Source of the DNA: Blastomussa wellsi
Taxonomy: Eukaryota; Cnidaria; Anthozoa; Scleractinia; Plerogyridae
Assembly: GCA_947652115.1 (NCBI GenBank)
Contig: OX393564.1
Coordinates: 5,158,256 to 5,222,255 of the forward strand
Length of the DNA stretch: 64,000 nucleotides
Direction: 5' to 3'
The notes below the pieces were generated by a model. The model was not told the DNA's origin and searched no databases. It saw only the letters and a list, made by a program, of their open reading frames with translations. Shown piece by piece: positions 1-15,000 of this stretch. Made by a program: the position numbers and the translations under genes. The stretch's first letter is position 1; each line of letters begins with the position of its first letter.

Positions 1-31
1 TGACAGAATTTGGTGATTACAATCCGCTTAC

Positions 32-3000
32 CTCTGCTTCAAATAATAAAATCGCACTAATCAAGTCTCCCTCTTTAAGCTTTTTTAGTCCCTCCTCGAA
101 CGGATTTGGATGGTCTATTAACGGGTTGTCCTCTTCAAACGTATATTCCTAAAAAAATGTACATAATTATTAAGCGGTGTCAAGTACATACCCACCCTAC
201 TTTCCAGGTTAGCATCCAGCCTAGCGGCAAAAATTCTCTGTAATGGTGTATCTCATATCGCGTCTTTATACAGTGGCATCTAGTTTTCTAGAACCTTCGA
301 TTTGCCACACCTCCCAGTAACTCTAATCAAAAGTCATTTTCTTAAATTTACTTCTCCACTTAGAACAAACCACCCCCATCCCCCTACCGAATGAAGACTG
401 TGAATGGAATCCGGGGGGGGGGGGGGAGAGACTCCCATATGAAAGAGAAGGGAATACTTTTCGTCACGCTTAGGGGTATAATTTTAGGATTTTTCGTCTC
501 TCTTTGGGTGTTCCCAGCAAATTTCCAATACTTTTAAATAGTCTTCAAGGTCTCATTTTGGGTTGCGTGTGAAGAAATATAGAAAAACAAATTTAATTTT
601 TTTTAGTTTGGGGGGGGGGGGGGGTATCTATTAGGGGTCAAAAAAGCTTGAGCCATGCCCAGATTAGCATCCCCGTCTGATTGATACGGGAGTCCCCCCC
701 CGGGAATGGAATGCTTGTGAAAGCAAAATTCCCAATAAGGCGCCATTGATCAAATGTCCCAAAAGAAGGGGAATTTGGACGACAGAAAATTCAATGACAC
801 TTAAAAGAAATGAGTTGTCAAAATTTCAGTCCAATAATGGAAGTCATGTACCTTGTTTAACGTAGCGTCACTTTCGTTGTACCAAGAGTGGGCATCTTCT
901 CCATCGCGTCTGAAACAAACAGAAAAGATCAATACCACAATAAGACCTTCAGCCTTTCGTCAGCCTGTTTAACTAGTAAATATTCTCAAAACAAAGTCTT
1001 CTTTTTTCAAGAAGCACTGAAAATATACGTGTGGAGATGAAACGAGAGAGGTATGAATGCACAAGTTTAGCAAATACGTTCGAGCCCTGACAGGAGATCA
1101 GTCCATAACACCTACATATCAAAGTATCATCATGAAGTGTAAAGTTAAGCATTTTAAGCCCAGCTGGCTCGGCCGGTTTCCTTAGCATGAAGCGGCTAGG
1201 AGTATTGCTACTCCCCCCTGGATGGGATGCTGGTCCATCACAGGGTTACCCCCAGCATTCTGTATGGTCTCCACAACAATTCGCCATTACCATAACATTA
1301 TACTCACGCAAATCCAGGTATAAGGAGAAGACAATTTAAAAGTTAATTCACATAGTGCCAATATTCTCCCATTCTTCACTAGGGAAGGTGTGCTTGATGT
1401 ATGTTGATAAGGGGTGCAAAAGAATAGATCACTTCTCACTGCTAACCACTGCTCACCTCACTAATTCATCCCATTCTCCTTCAAGATGGTCCCAGAAATC
1501 TGAATCAGACTGCAAAATTTATAAATCAGCAAAAACATTAACTCTTCTGTCAATAATGCATGGAGCTACCGGGGATAAGTGCATTTTCAAGTCACTCGTG
1601 GGAATTGATAGGTGGGAGTGGCAGCAATAACATGATCTCTTCCTCTCGTCGTCGTCGAAAATCTCCCACCCCTCCACAGGAAAAGAGTCGGGAAACAAGC
1701 GCTCAAGGAGTTTCTCACTTCGGGATAAGCTCTGGCCTGATGGACCACTAGGCTCGTATGCAGACTTTCAGGCTCTGGGTATGAGATTGCAACTCAACAT
1801 ATAGATAACTGAGGGGGGTAAGTTTCAAACCATTTTAGAAAATATCCCCACCATTCAATCTGAATACCTTTTGTACACTAGCTGCCGATGTCAGCTCTTT
1901 GACCCACTCATCTGCTTCAGTTGCTCTGAATTTCTCATACTCGTCGATCCATTCTGCTGCTGCCTCAGTGTCTTCATTCACTTCCTGGCCTGTCTTGGCA
2001 TCAACAACCTGAAACAGTAAGATAACAAAAGGAATCTCGTTATGCCATACAGCTATTTAAATAAACATTGTCAGATCAAAGCTTCAAGCTTACATGCCAA
2101 GATAGAGTCAGAGGTGTTGCGCACTGAGTACTTACAGACTTTCAAGCTAATTAAATGGAGAAACCAAAAGTGCAATGCGAACTGGTGCAAAGGTTTATTT
2201 CAGCGAAAAAAAAATTGGTGGTTAGTTAATGGGTCCACTTAAACAACATTAGCCACTAGACAATAGCCATATTCGTTAACGAAGCGCAATTTTTAAGATT
2301 TATGCTTTACCTATAAGAACATGTTATCTCCAAAACGAAGGCGGTGACCCCATTTTTTTTACATTTCAGAAAAAATCAAATAACAAATAAGGACGTCCTG
2401 TGGCAAACATGATTTTGTGCGTTTTCTTTCCCTTCTGACATGGATTTAAGAAAAAATTTCGAAACTCAAACTCACATAAAAGTGAAGAAAAGGTGCGGAG
2501 AAATGGTCTCACGAGAGCAAATACAAATACTTCACGCACAAAAATACAATCTTGTGGGCTGATATCCAAACTCCCAGCGAATAGTGAGACCAGCATTCAG
2601 TCTTGTCAGGTTCCCGGATTCCCTCTGAGACTTACGCAGGGAATCATGGTAGGTGTATTCATCACGTGCATGACATCTTCGAGACTTGAACACAACAGCC
2701 ATAATTCCCTTTCTCACTTCCAAGTTTCGCACAGGGAATCAGATTGTATATATCAGGGATCCGGTACAGGCATCTTAATAAATGTCTCACTCCAAAAGGA
2801 AGGGGGGTTATTTGAGAGAAGGAAATTTAAATTGAAGGAAATTACAAAAATTAACATGCCTGATTATTTTCAATCGTGTATTCACCATCTCTAAGTTTCT
2901 TTACAAACTTCATAAACTAGAGAGAAAGATAAAAAGACCAAAATGGGCAATTTAGCATGGAGATTACCTGCAACAGGCGATGAACTTTTGAAAATGGCCG

Positions 3001-6000
3001 GGCTTGTATTTTGAAAACATAGCTTGCAAAAATTAGTTGAAACACAGGCTTAATTTCACAACTCAGAAAAGATTACGCAAAGTATAATGGTGTTCATTCA
3101 GAACAATTATCGTTTTGAAATAAAACAATTCTCTCCATAGAAATGTATATCTTTATAATTCTGTTTTTGACCAGAACTCTTCATGATGTGATGCTGTGTT
3201 TTCTTGCAAATCAGCCAAAGCCTCTAAAGGGGATTCCCTAGCTTTGCACTGCGCATCCTTACTGCGCATAATTTCACGTATGATCAGAGCACGCGCACTG
3301 AGACAGGGCAGACTGTTCTTCATGTCTGGAGCTCACCAGAAAAGTTAAATCGTCATTTTCTCATGAACAAGTTCGGTGACCTATCATTTTTTCTCTTTGT
3401 TTGAAATGAGCAAAAACGTTCTTCCTGTACAATAAATATACACCAATTCCAAGAGTTGATAAAGAAACAATAGTCCAAAATGTGTTTTTTACAAGTCAAT
3501 CTTAAGTAAAATTGTAATTATATAACGAATTACTACGCAAAAATAAGGTGCTCTAGGACCCACATTTTCAGCTCAATATTTCTAGTTCCTATAACACAAG
3601 CAACCTATATGTAAAGTTTAATTTACAAAATTTCAGTGTGAGTTCTATTTCTGTGGAATGACCTTTTAGTACAGTTAACAGCTAAGGTTTGAGGGCATTC
3701 ATTTGGAATCTCTTGAAATCCAAATTAAAATTACTCCTAGATACTGGGAAATGTATTGTTCAGGAAGTGCATAGATAAAAACGTCCAACACTTTAAATTA
3801 GTACAGTAAAGGACTGACCAAATGTTTAGTACCCTGCTTCAGACCATATTATTTAGTCCAATTCAGTAATACAGCCATTAGACTTCAAATACACCAGGAA
3901 TCAAACCATTTTTCCTCAACACATTTCAACTTAACAATGTGCAAACAGCAATCAAAATAGGACAATAACTGTTGGCACTAACATGCCTATCAGCTGAAGA
4001 CGAATCTACTTTGCTGACATTAAATGTTTTTCCTTTTGTCTTTACCAACTACATCAAACAGGAAACTTTATCACCTGATTCAGGAAAGACGTTTTTTTTT
4101 TTCTTTCGACTTTAAAAATGAAGGGGCCAAAGCTCCCCAGCCCCGTGTGTGGAGCTGGGTAGCTTTATCTTGTTCCTTGCTTTATTCATTTAAATTGGCC
4201 TCACTAACCTCGTTTTTGGGCTAGGAAGTCAAAAGAATTTTTATGGTTAGTGGGGCCATACAAAAGAAACATTTCATTTCAATTTTAAATAAATTGGCAG
4301 CCATTTATGCATAGGGTCTATAATGGTGACTCAGATCAGGGTTTTGGACATCATAAATAAAATTGCCAAAATAAATGCCCTTTTGTTTACATTTTATCCT
4401 GAAAATGAAGACTCTTGACATCTCCTGGATTTTCGTGAAGTAGACGTGAAAAATACTAGGAGCAGGGACAAGAAACATTGGTGACAATAAGCTTAATAAC
4501 ATAAATTCCAATTGTTAGTAACCTTTGAGTTTGCAAATTTTGGGTCATCAGCATTCTCTAGCAGTTCTCCTGCAGTCTTGGAAAGTTCTGCATTGTCGCT
4601 TTCTGTCTTGTACTCATTCACCCTAAGAAAAAATTAACAACACATTGTTTATTTCTTTTATATACGAGACCTCTACACTCCATTTAAAACCTGTGACTTG
4701 TTTATTTGTTTTTGAGCCATGGTTTTTCTGTTCTATATTGTTTCAAGGTTCTTTGTTGTCTTGTTCGTTCTTTGTTTTATATGTCACTAGTGAGTTTCAC
4801 AGGATTTTACACCAAGGATGCACCTTATACCCAACCATGGTTACTGGTACCAAAATTATGATTACTACTACCAAATTATGGGTTCAAATGGCCATGGTTA
4901 CTAGTACGAAATAATAGGTACAAATAACCATGGTTACTAGTCCCAAATTATGGGTACAAATTAAATAACCATGGTTACTAGTACCCAAATTAAAGCCATG
5001 GTTTCTAGTAGTACAAATTATGGGTACAATTAACCATGGTTACCATGGTTACTAGTACCCAAATTATGGGTACAAATAACCACAGCTATTTGTCCCGAAA
5101 TCATAGGTTCATATAACCATGGTTACCTTGTACCCAAATTACTGGTAATGATAACTGAGGTTACCTGTGGAAAAAAAAAACAATTAGAGAGAATTTTCTT
5201 TTGATAATACATGAATGGCTTAAACTGGTACTACGATGAAAAAATGTTCTTGTTCTCTTTTGATTCTGATTTTATGTTTGGCAAGAATGCACCATGCCAA
5301 TAATTGCGCCTCGATTTTTTTAAACATTTTTTTAACAACGATTATGTTTGAACTGTCTGCCATTACCAGATTCGACTTCAGTCGAGTTGCATTAAGAGAG
5401 CTGGATCGAGAGAGAAAATGATGTCAAATACTCACTAGTTTATTTTTGCAATGTGTGAACCCAGCTGATTAGTATGCAGCACGAGCTTTTAGAAGCAAGT
5501 TGCTGTTCTGCATACCAAATTAGCTGGGTTCACACAGTAAAAAATTAAACTAGTGAGTATATGATGTAATCTTCTCTCTCGATCTGGCTCTCTCAATGCA
5601 ACTTGACTGAAGTCGAATCTGGTAATGGCGGACAGTTTAAACAAGAATTTGTTGTTCAAAAAAACAAACTTATTTCAAAAATTGAGGCACAATAATTGGC
5701 ATGGTGCATTATTGCCAAATATAAAATCGGAATCAAAAGAGAACAAGAACAAACTTTTTTCATCATAGTACCAATTTAAAGATAAATGGTGCATCTTTTA
5801 CAAGAAATATTACTATCCAGTTTTTATAATATAGCCCACAATGTAAACTACTGGGTTATCAGTAATTGTGCTAGCTACTAAAGTTTATTTATTTATTTAT
5901 TTATTACCAACTGAAGCTAAATAAGAATTGTTTTGATCAATTACACTGACCATGTTGCATCATCCAGGGCTTCATGTCCCATGTCACTGTAGACAAAACA

Positions 6001-9000
6001 GAACAAAGTATAATTACAGTCAAGAGTTTTTACATTGAAAATTTTGCATCAAGATGAGTATTATGTGGTGTTGTCGAAAATGTTGCTGGATTGCTTTTAA
6101 TTAATTTTTGTTTTGTGTAGCTAGTTGTTTTTTGTGTATTTTGTTTTACATCATTGATTTTGTTGCATAAGGAATTTGCTACCAAAACTCAAATGGGAAA
6201 TTTTGTTGATCATATTACTTAAAATTGTATTAAAAAAAACTATGAAGCACTGACCTCACATGCTCTAAATACTCATCAGCCCACTTTGTCGGCACATCAT
6301 GGAAACCTGTCATGGTTATTGTTATTTTTAATTAGTGTATTGAAATGTTCATAAGATTGAGTGATGTAGTAAAATTAAGACTTTTTGGCTTACTTTAGCT
6401 GACAAAGTTTACACATACCTGCCCTTGGCTGTAACCTTGCTTCATGTTCATATTCTTTGGACCACTCTGCAATAACAAGACAACTTTCATTGAAAGAACT
6501 TTATATAATAAAAAGCAAGCCCTAGGATTTCAAATTACACGACTAACAATTTTTCAGTTCCATGCCCAGAGATCATGGGAACCTATCACTAACTATTTTA
6601 CGGTTCCGTGAAAATTTATGGGAACCGATTTTCAATAACAACTAAAGTAATTTCCGGACTGCAAGCTGCAATAATTCAGACTGTTATTTATTTACTGCCA
6701 TGCTATGTGAAGACTGAAGCATTTATTTCACACAATGTGAAAGATGCACCAGAAACGGAATGTTAGGAATCAAAAGTTGCAACAAATTGACTAAGAAGCA
6801 TACATGTGTACTCCAGTGAAATGTTCATTGTAGATTTTGAACAAGTTTCAAGACAGTGATTTGACCATCACCATCTGTTTCTACTGTGAAGACATCGCTG
6901 AAGGACCACTTTTGAAATGTCCTTACAGCACGACACCCATTAGTGTGGCCAACCAACAAACTTTTTTGACAAGGTATAATTAGCCAATCAGAGAGCGCAA
7001 ATTTGTTTGAGCTGTCCCGCCTCCTTGCAACGTTCACTATTTAAGGTAATACTTGCCAAATTTGTTCAGGCCATCACGAAACTGAAAACGGTGCCTGCAA
7101 AAATGCAGGTTAGCTATTAAAGGGTTCATTGCACTTTGGGATCGATACAAGATGGTGGAATAGCAGATCCATTATTTTACGAGCATGGTAATGACTCTGT
7201 ACTGGAAATGATCGTCACCATGAAATCCTGGAGCTTGAATTTTCAAAGAATTCACAACTTCTCAAAAACTTCAAGGGAACTAAATTAAAAAGGTATTGAA
7301 TCTTTAGTTAAAATGGAGATTTTATTCCTGTGTTTGACTAAGAGATGCAATCCAAGGGAAATTATATTTGGTTTGACTTGTCACAAGTTTCTTAACTTGG
7401 GATATAATTAAAATCTATGTGTTTTTCCACCTTTAGTTAGTGCCAATTACTACTGAGACACGATCCAATCAAATGACGAATTCTCTAGCAAAGTCAATGC
7501 ATACACCTCAACAGATCAGAGATTAGAGGAGTGCGTTCGACGACTTTGATTCACTTGGCTTCATTTTGACTTGGTTTCCCGAAATTCAAGCTTTCTTTAT
7601 GCTGAAATCAACATTTTTTAATATCAGTATGAAACTCTTAACATAACTGTAGTTGATGAACATGATTTTTCCCATTTATTCATACAAATACAATGTTTGG
7701 AGTTTTTTGCATTGTGTGACACCACTAGTCGTGAATAACAAAGTTGCAGTCAGTGTTTAGAAAACCACAGACTGTGAACTGCACTAATTAATTGTCAGCC
7801 AAAACATTAAAATATCTGCAAATAATAGCAGTAGCCGAATAACAAACCTCAAGACAAGAATGACAAAAATCATTTCTTTGTCACCAAAAAAATGTAAACA
7901 AATTAATGCAGCTAACGCACATGCAAGCTAAAATGCAAAGCAAACATAAATTCATGATTACAAAGACTGTCACGGTACCGATCGAAATCTGCTGTTATAT
8001 ATTCGCATCAGGAGTTGTACAATCTTCGCTACAAGGTTCTTCTTGGATAACAATAAGGCTGATTTGAACAGTAGGGCGTCACACCTCTGTATGCGGACAG
8101 AAGTTGAATCTCAAATGAAAAGCAGCTGAGTTTTATAATGAGATGTGTTGCTTGGGCAAAATGATGCATCTGTTTCCTAGAAAACACACCAGCAGTAGGC
8201 AGGCTTCTGATGTTCTGATAAGTAGATTCAATCATCTTTGCCAGTGATAGCCCAAACAAATCAATACAACTGCGAAAAAAGTTCGACAAAATCGAAAAAC
8301 ACTTGAAGGAACTCCAAGGGACTCAAAAATAAATGATGCGACAAGCATGGACATGACGTCATTCGCCACTGAAGAATTTTTCAAGGTGGCCAAATTGGTG
8401 TTCACTGATGATACATGAATACATACATACATAGTCCAAAAATCTCGTTTTCGACAGCATTATGAAAGTGTTCTCCTTTGTCAAACGCAAATACTAACTA
8501 TAATGATAGGCCTGAGTGGAGTAATTGGACAAGTAATTTGAAAAGGGGCCAAGTGTGTAGCGCAAGGGCGATTTGAAGCCCTGATTTAATCATTTTTATT
8601 AGTTACTTGTAATCAAGTCTTGAAATAATTGTCATACGACTTGTAATAATAATTAAACAAATTAAATTATTATTAATATTATTTCAATTTTCTTCTCATT
8701 GACATGTCCTTTTTTTTTTGTCTTGATAATAATTATTCCTTACCGTCGGCTCGCTGGACCTCAGATGACATGTATTCAGCTGCCCACTCACTTGAAGCCA
8801 GGTCAGCAATGCCTGGAGCTAAAGCAATAACAAAATCGATTTTTCTTTATGGCTGGGGCTCACCAGCAAAATATATCATGATTACATCTCTCTAAAAAGT
8901 GCACCTAACACCAAAATATTATTTTTCGGTAAAATGCACCTTTGCACCAGTTCAAAACGACTTTCACCTTTCATCATTCGATCCACAACCGAGTCAGAAG

Positions 9001-12000
9001 GGGTGAGGGTCTATTCTTGATTTGACGTCACAAATTGATTTTCATGCATGTTTACAAAGACTTGATGCAAATCAATTTGTGACGTCAAATCAAGAATAGA
9101 CCCATGCTCCTTCAGACTCGGTCGTGGAACAAATGATGAACACTTTTCCTAATGCTATAAATAGCCAGAATTTGGTGAAAAGTGAAACGAAAGGTGCAAT
9201 GCGTTTTGAACTGGTGCAAAGGTGTATTTGAGCGATAAAAATATTTTGGTGTATTTCCCATTAGAAAGGAAAGTCTGACGAAACTCTAAGTTCTCAGGTT
9301 CTATTTCTGTGGAATGACCTTTAAAAGATTCTGAGGACTGAGTGAGTATGAGGGCAGTTCTTGGAGAACTGAATATTGATCCTAGCTATTGACAGAGCAG
9401 AATGATTGTGCCCCTCTGGATCACTTGTTTAGCCAATCAGACAATCAGATTCACTGCAATGTATTGCGTCAAGACCATGTGTAGGGCAGCAAAACAAAAT
9501 AATTTCACAAAAGAATTTATCCAGTCAGAATGAAACTTACATGTAGCAAAAAATTGCAGATTTGCAAAATAAAGGATTGGCAAGGTCAAATCTATACAAC
9601 AAATAATTATTAATACATTGGGAAACTTAATATTAACTTAATATTAGTTTCAATAAGATGCACCTCTAACTGGAGTATGATGCAGGTTCCTCTGTTCAAT
9701 TTCTTTCATTTCATGAAGCAAGTCACCCATACGAAACGACTGTGGAGCGGCATGTGCTCTTGGGTCACGGAGATATTCTGATACCAACTAAAGGCACGTA
9801 ACATTGAAAACTAATTAAAGCTTAAGAATGAACTGTCGAAGATTCTTTTCACCAGTGGGAGGGCTCCCAAACGAACACGAGAGGGTTGCTTGTTGCCTCA
9901 CTCATGGGAGGAAGTCTCACTTTGGGTGTTGAGGACTGCATGGTAATAGGGACTTTACGAAACCACGACGGCGGCGTCAACGAGGACGTCGCCAAAAACA
10001 AGACTTAATTAGCAGAACAATAGTCCTGCACAAGCGTTATCCATCTTTGTTCATTTCTTAGTCGTCCTCTGCAAAACAACAACGTGAAATGACAAAATTC
10101 TACGTGGTGTGGACATGAGCCACCACGGCGAGTTTTTCATGTTTCTAGTTTCAATTAAACAAGCGCTTAAAAATCCAAGCAGAAATTAGCGCTGATACTG
10201 ATAATCACCCTGAATAAATTTTGATAGTTGCGAGATTCTTACGTAAAATTTAAATGAAAAAATACAAGGTCTTGGCATTATCTCACCCTGAGGGTCCCTT
10301 GAGAGGGTTAATTCTGGTTATCAGACAAGCATCTCTGTTCCATTCATACAGAAGTCCTCCCGTCATGGTCATATTTTTTGTTGCATTTTCAACGTTTTTA
10401 CAACATAATTTCCACAATGAATTTGCCTCAAAATTGTGCAATACCTAAAGGTGAAAATCTATTGTACTGCTCTTTTAATCAATAGTCAAGAGGCCACATT
10501 GGTACAAAATTAGTCTTCTGGGAATTTTTTATACAATGTAATATTTTGTTTCAATAAATCAATGAGTGAAAAGACTGTATACTGCGGCAACAACAGTGCA
10601 ACATCATTGTTGCTGACGAGTGGTTAGTTCAAGCTGTCTATTGTTGGAAGGTTGTTGTCACGGTTTCTTCTTGTAACCACATGAAAACCCTGTTAGATGC
10701 AACCAGAAGGCTTCTGTAGATATTTAGCTGCCATCCAAGATGTTGTTCACAGCCTATGGAAATTTATTTTAATTTACTTTAGGTTGACTTGCGATGGAGT
10801 GATGAAAATACAAAACCAATGTAATCACTATAACAAATCTCAAAGAACACAGAAAATACAGTGAGCCAACCAAAACAGAAAGCAAATATGTGTACCCAGG
10901 GGAGGGCATGGAGAATGTGTGAGAGGGAATCATGGTTTTGGTATTATCAGGCCCTTATTAATCTACCTCTTCTTCATGGGCTTCATGAAAAGCTCTTTCA
11001 CTCTGCCAAATAAAAAATAGTAATTAAAAACATAATTAATGACAACAACTAAACAACACTTTTATTAGGCAGTTAGTCCATAGATATGCTTCAAGCTAAC
11101 ATTAAAAAAATAAAATTATACATACATATAAGAACTCTCCAAGAGAGCAATGAAAGAAATAAATCAACATTGAAAATGGCATCACAGAAACTCGGAAAAA
11201 TCCGAGTCCCAGATGGGATTTGAACCCACGACCCTCCGTGATCTAGTCGGATGCTCTAACCACTGAGCTACTGGAGACTCTATGGTGAGCAACGGTCAAA
11301 TGTGGGTCTTGACTGGAACTGCATCGCACGGTTACTCAGTCAAATGATGACATGCACACAGCCATATAGCTCTTAACTGCATCACGCAGTCACATTAAAG
11401 CATATCGAGGATGCGACCAACCAACCTCCAAGAGAGAAATGAAAGAAATTTGACCCTTGCTCACCCTTGTGATAAAATTGAACAACATAAAACCATTTTG
11501 GTTTAAAAAACAAAGATGACGTTTCGACATTCGCTTAACGTCATTGTCAAGTCAACTGAGTGGATAAAATGAGTACAAATTTAAATATAAACTAAGAAAT
11601 CCTAAGGGACATGATTGAAGAGAGAACAATGATAAAAATTCTAAAAAATGCTAAGAATATATGATATAAAATATTCGCACGCAAAGAGTCCCGTAAAAAG
11701 TTTAGCACGAATTGAGTCTTTCTGTGTATTTAACACAGGGCTCAGTTCCTTAATGAACAGCATTTCAAAAACTAAACAATCAAACTTAGATCTGCATTTC
11801 TTCAAAATAGAAAATAATTGTTTGTCCTCTAAAGCAGACTTCGTAAATCCATGCTCCTCTATGTGCCTGCCGATTGCTGAGTATTTGTGTTCGCTGATGC
11901 TTTGGTGTAAACTTTTCCAACTTAATGGTTCGCTTTACAAACAAGTGGAAGGCTTTACGAACAAGTGGCGGGCCCCCTCATGTGCTCTGTAGAAGAAAAG

Positions 12001-15000
12001 CTGGAAGAGAAAAACGAGCTCCCATCTTTCTATAGGTGATACGTGGATGACACACTGACCATTGTGCCCAACATCAACGAAGCCAACACTTTCTTGAAAA
12101 ATTGAACTCTTGCCATGACAATTTGAAGTTCACCATGCAGGTAACAGAACAAAACACCATTCCTTTTGTGGGCATGAACATCTTCAACAGAGGTAACAGG
12201 CTCAAAACATCAGTCCACAGGAAGTCTACCAACACTGGTTTACTTCTTCACTACTACAGCAATGTTGACAAACGATATAAAGGCTCACCACCATGAAAAC
12301 ATCGCGCACATCGCCTGTCATCTACTCCTACTGCATTTTCTGATGATTGCAACAAGCTCCGCTCTATTTTCCTTAACTTCGACTATCCAATCAATTTGAT
12401 CAATTCATCCATCAACAGATTTCTGCATAATATCGACAATATCGATGCACTCAGGAATACAAGTGACGACAGCTCTTCTATTATGGTCCCACTACCATTT
12501 AAAGATCAGCAATCGGCCAATTCAGTTAAAAGACAAATGCAAAATCTCAGCGCCAAAATTGGCGTCCACATTAAACCTGTTTTCCAGAGTAAGAAGATTG
12601 GCCAAGTTCTCGCTCCGAAAGAGAAGAAGCCCCCCTATTGTTAGCAATCAATGCATGGTTTATAAATTCCAATGTAATCTGTGCCACGCAGATTATGTCG
12701 GGAACACAACCCGACATTTATACCAATGCATCAGCGAACACAAATACTCAGCAATCAGCAGGCACATAGAGGAGCATGGATTTAAAAAGTCTGCTTTAGA
12801 GGACAAACAATTTTCTATTTTGAAGAAATGCAGATCTAAGTTTGATTGTTTAGTTTTTGAAATGCTATTCATTAGCCCTGTGTTAAATACACAGAAAGAC
12901 TCAATTCGTGCTAAACTTTTTACGCGACTCTTTGCATGTGAATATTTTATATCATATATTTTTGCATTTTTTATAACTTTTATCATTGTTCTCTCTTCAA
13001 TCATGTCCCTTAGGATTTCTTAGTTTATACAGGGCTTCTGATATTTCGCGCGGTCGCAGACCCGAGAAATTCAAGTAATTCCGCGAAATCCCGCAAAATT
13101 GACAAAAACACGCAAAATACCGCGAAATTCACTACAAATCCTACCAAATACATGTCGGTACAACATATTTGAAGCTTATCTTTACTATTGCAGCTGTTTA
13201 CTTGCAGTAAACTTGTAAATAGGCCTTTTGGTCACATGACGTGCTTTTCAAGAACACACAGATTTAGTCATTGGTAAAGCATAATCATGTTATCTGAAAT
13301 GGAACGAATATTTGTAAATAAGCTTACATGCAAATTTTCAGATTTATATCCTTTAAGAGGGAATTTTTATGGATGTTAGAAATTAGAAGGATTTGTATGG
13401 GAAGAAGACACTTTGCCCTCCAGTCACGCTCGAGTGGTTTTCCATACAAATCCTTATAATTTTACAATCTTTGCCTTTCGGTTTAAGAGCCTAGAATTTT
13501 CCATTCTTTCTAATATTTTACCCCTCTTTCTATGTACAATAGTTATATGCCAGCAGCTTCCTTTTGTAGAGATTAATAACGGAAAAGGTTTCTGGAGGGC
13601 AAAGCTTCCTCACTTCCATAAAAAAAACTAATTTTTGCAATATTCAAATCGTCTTTACATCTCAACCTTACATAGCATTGGTCTGAAAGTTCGTGTTCAG
13701 GCTATTTCAAATATGCTCTTTCAAGTTCTGAAATTCATTTAGCTGTGGCTAAAAGTTTAGAAATTATCGGTCACGTGACCAACTGTTGCAAGGCCTATTT
13801 ATCTTGAAATTCCATTCCATCTCTTCCACGAGTAAACAACGCACCAAAAACTACCAGGCGTTTTAGATTAATGTTGCGAAAAACTGGGCACTGGCCACAA
13901 TATGAATACTTTCCGTTGACACTATACAGAGTGTGAAAGGCAACTGCTGTCTGTAGTAATTCAGTCACCTGTTTACTTGTACGTGCAGAGACGCAAGGGG
14001 CATTTTCACTTATCCTGTTATTTATAGCACACAAAATGTTATGAACTCATCCATAAACCCTTGGTACAAATTTGTATTCTCACACTTTTGGAGCGAGACT
14101 CATGCTTTTCAACCCAAATCTCATGCAACCACTCCATTCAAAGAAAATGTCACTCTTTTTAAAATACTATTGTGGAGATGAATGCTAATCGTCAATATAG
14201 TCACTGTCATAGAATTTTTAAAAAGCTCCATGCTTCTATTCTATTAATAAAAGAAGTGATGTTTTGCTTCACAAATGTTTCGGTGACTCGACATGATTGT
14301 TTAAAAACAACAAATACTTGCCCAGAATGAAGGAAATCGCTTATCTGTGCACAACATAAACTTTGAAAAAAATCCTGGGGGAGGGGGTAGGAGGGGGGTT
14401 ATCCTCTTGGATACAATAACTGTAATTGTTTGTAAGATGTTTCTCGGAGACATAATCGTTTGTTGGTGCACAGGGAAGATGCGTAGAATTTGTTATAGAA
14501 ATTCTTTCGTAAACACATTGTAAACAATTAAATCGTATAACTGGATGCATTTACGAATAAATTTCCAAACCTATCCATCAATTAATAACTAAAGTAGGTT
14601 ACCCTCTAACTCTCGGCTACAATAATTGTCCTCAACCAAATTATTACAATATTATGCTTTCTTTTAATTGCTTTCTTGCTTTTAAGTTTGCAAGATGTTT
14701 CTCACAGTCATAACCGTTTGTTGGTGCCCAGTGAAGATGTGTAGAATTTGTTTTAGAAATTCTTTCGTAAACACATTGTATACAATTAAATCGTATAACT
14801 AGATGCATTTACGAGTAAATTTCCAAACCTATCCATCAATTAATAACTAAAGTAGGTTACCCTCTAACTCTTGGCTACAATAATTGTCCTCAACCAAATT
14901 ATTACGATATAATGCTTACTTTTAATTGCTTTCTTGCTTTTAAGTTTGCAAGATGTTTCTCAGAGTCATAACCGTTTGTTGGTGCCCAGTGAAGATGTGT

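Noticed and set aside
12693..13004. Minus-strand open frame of 103 codons
   Set aside because: It is the antisense of the GIY-YIG part of the Penelope-like element; the same antisense frame appears at 11648-11992 because that segment is inverted.
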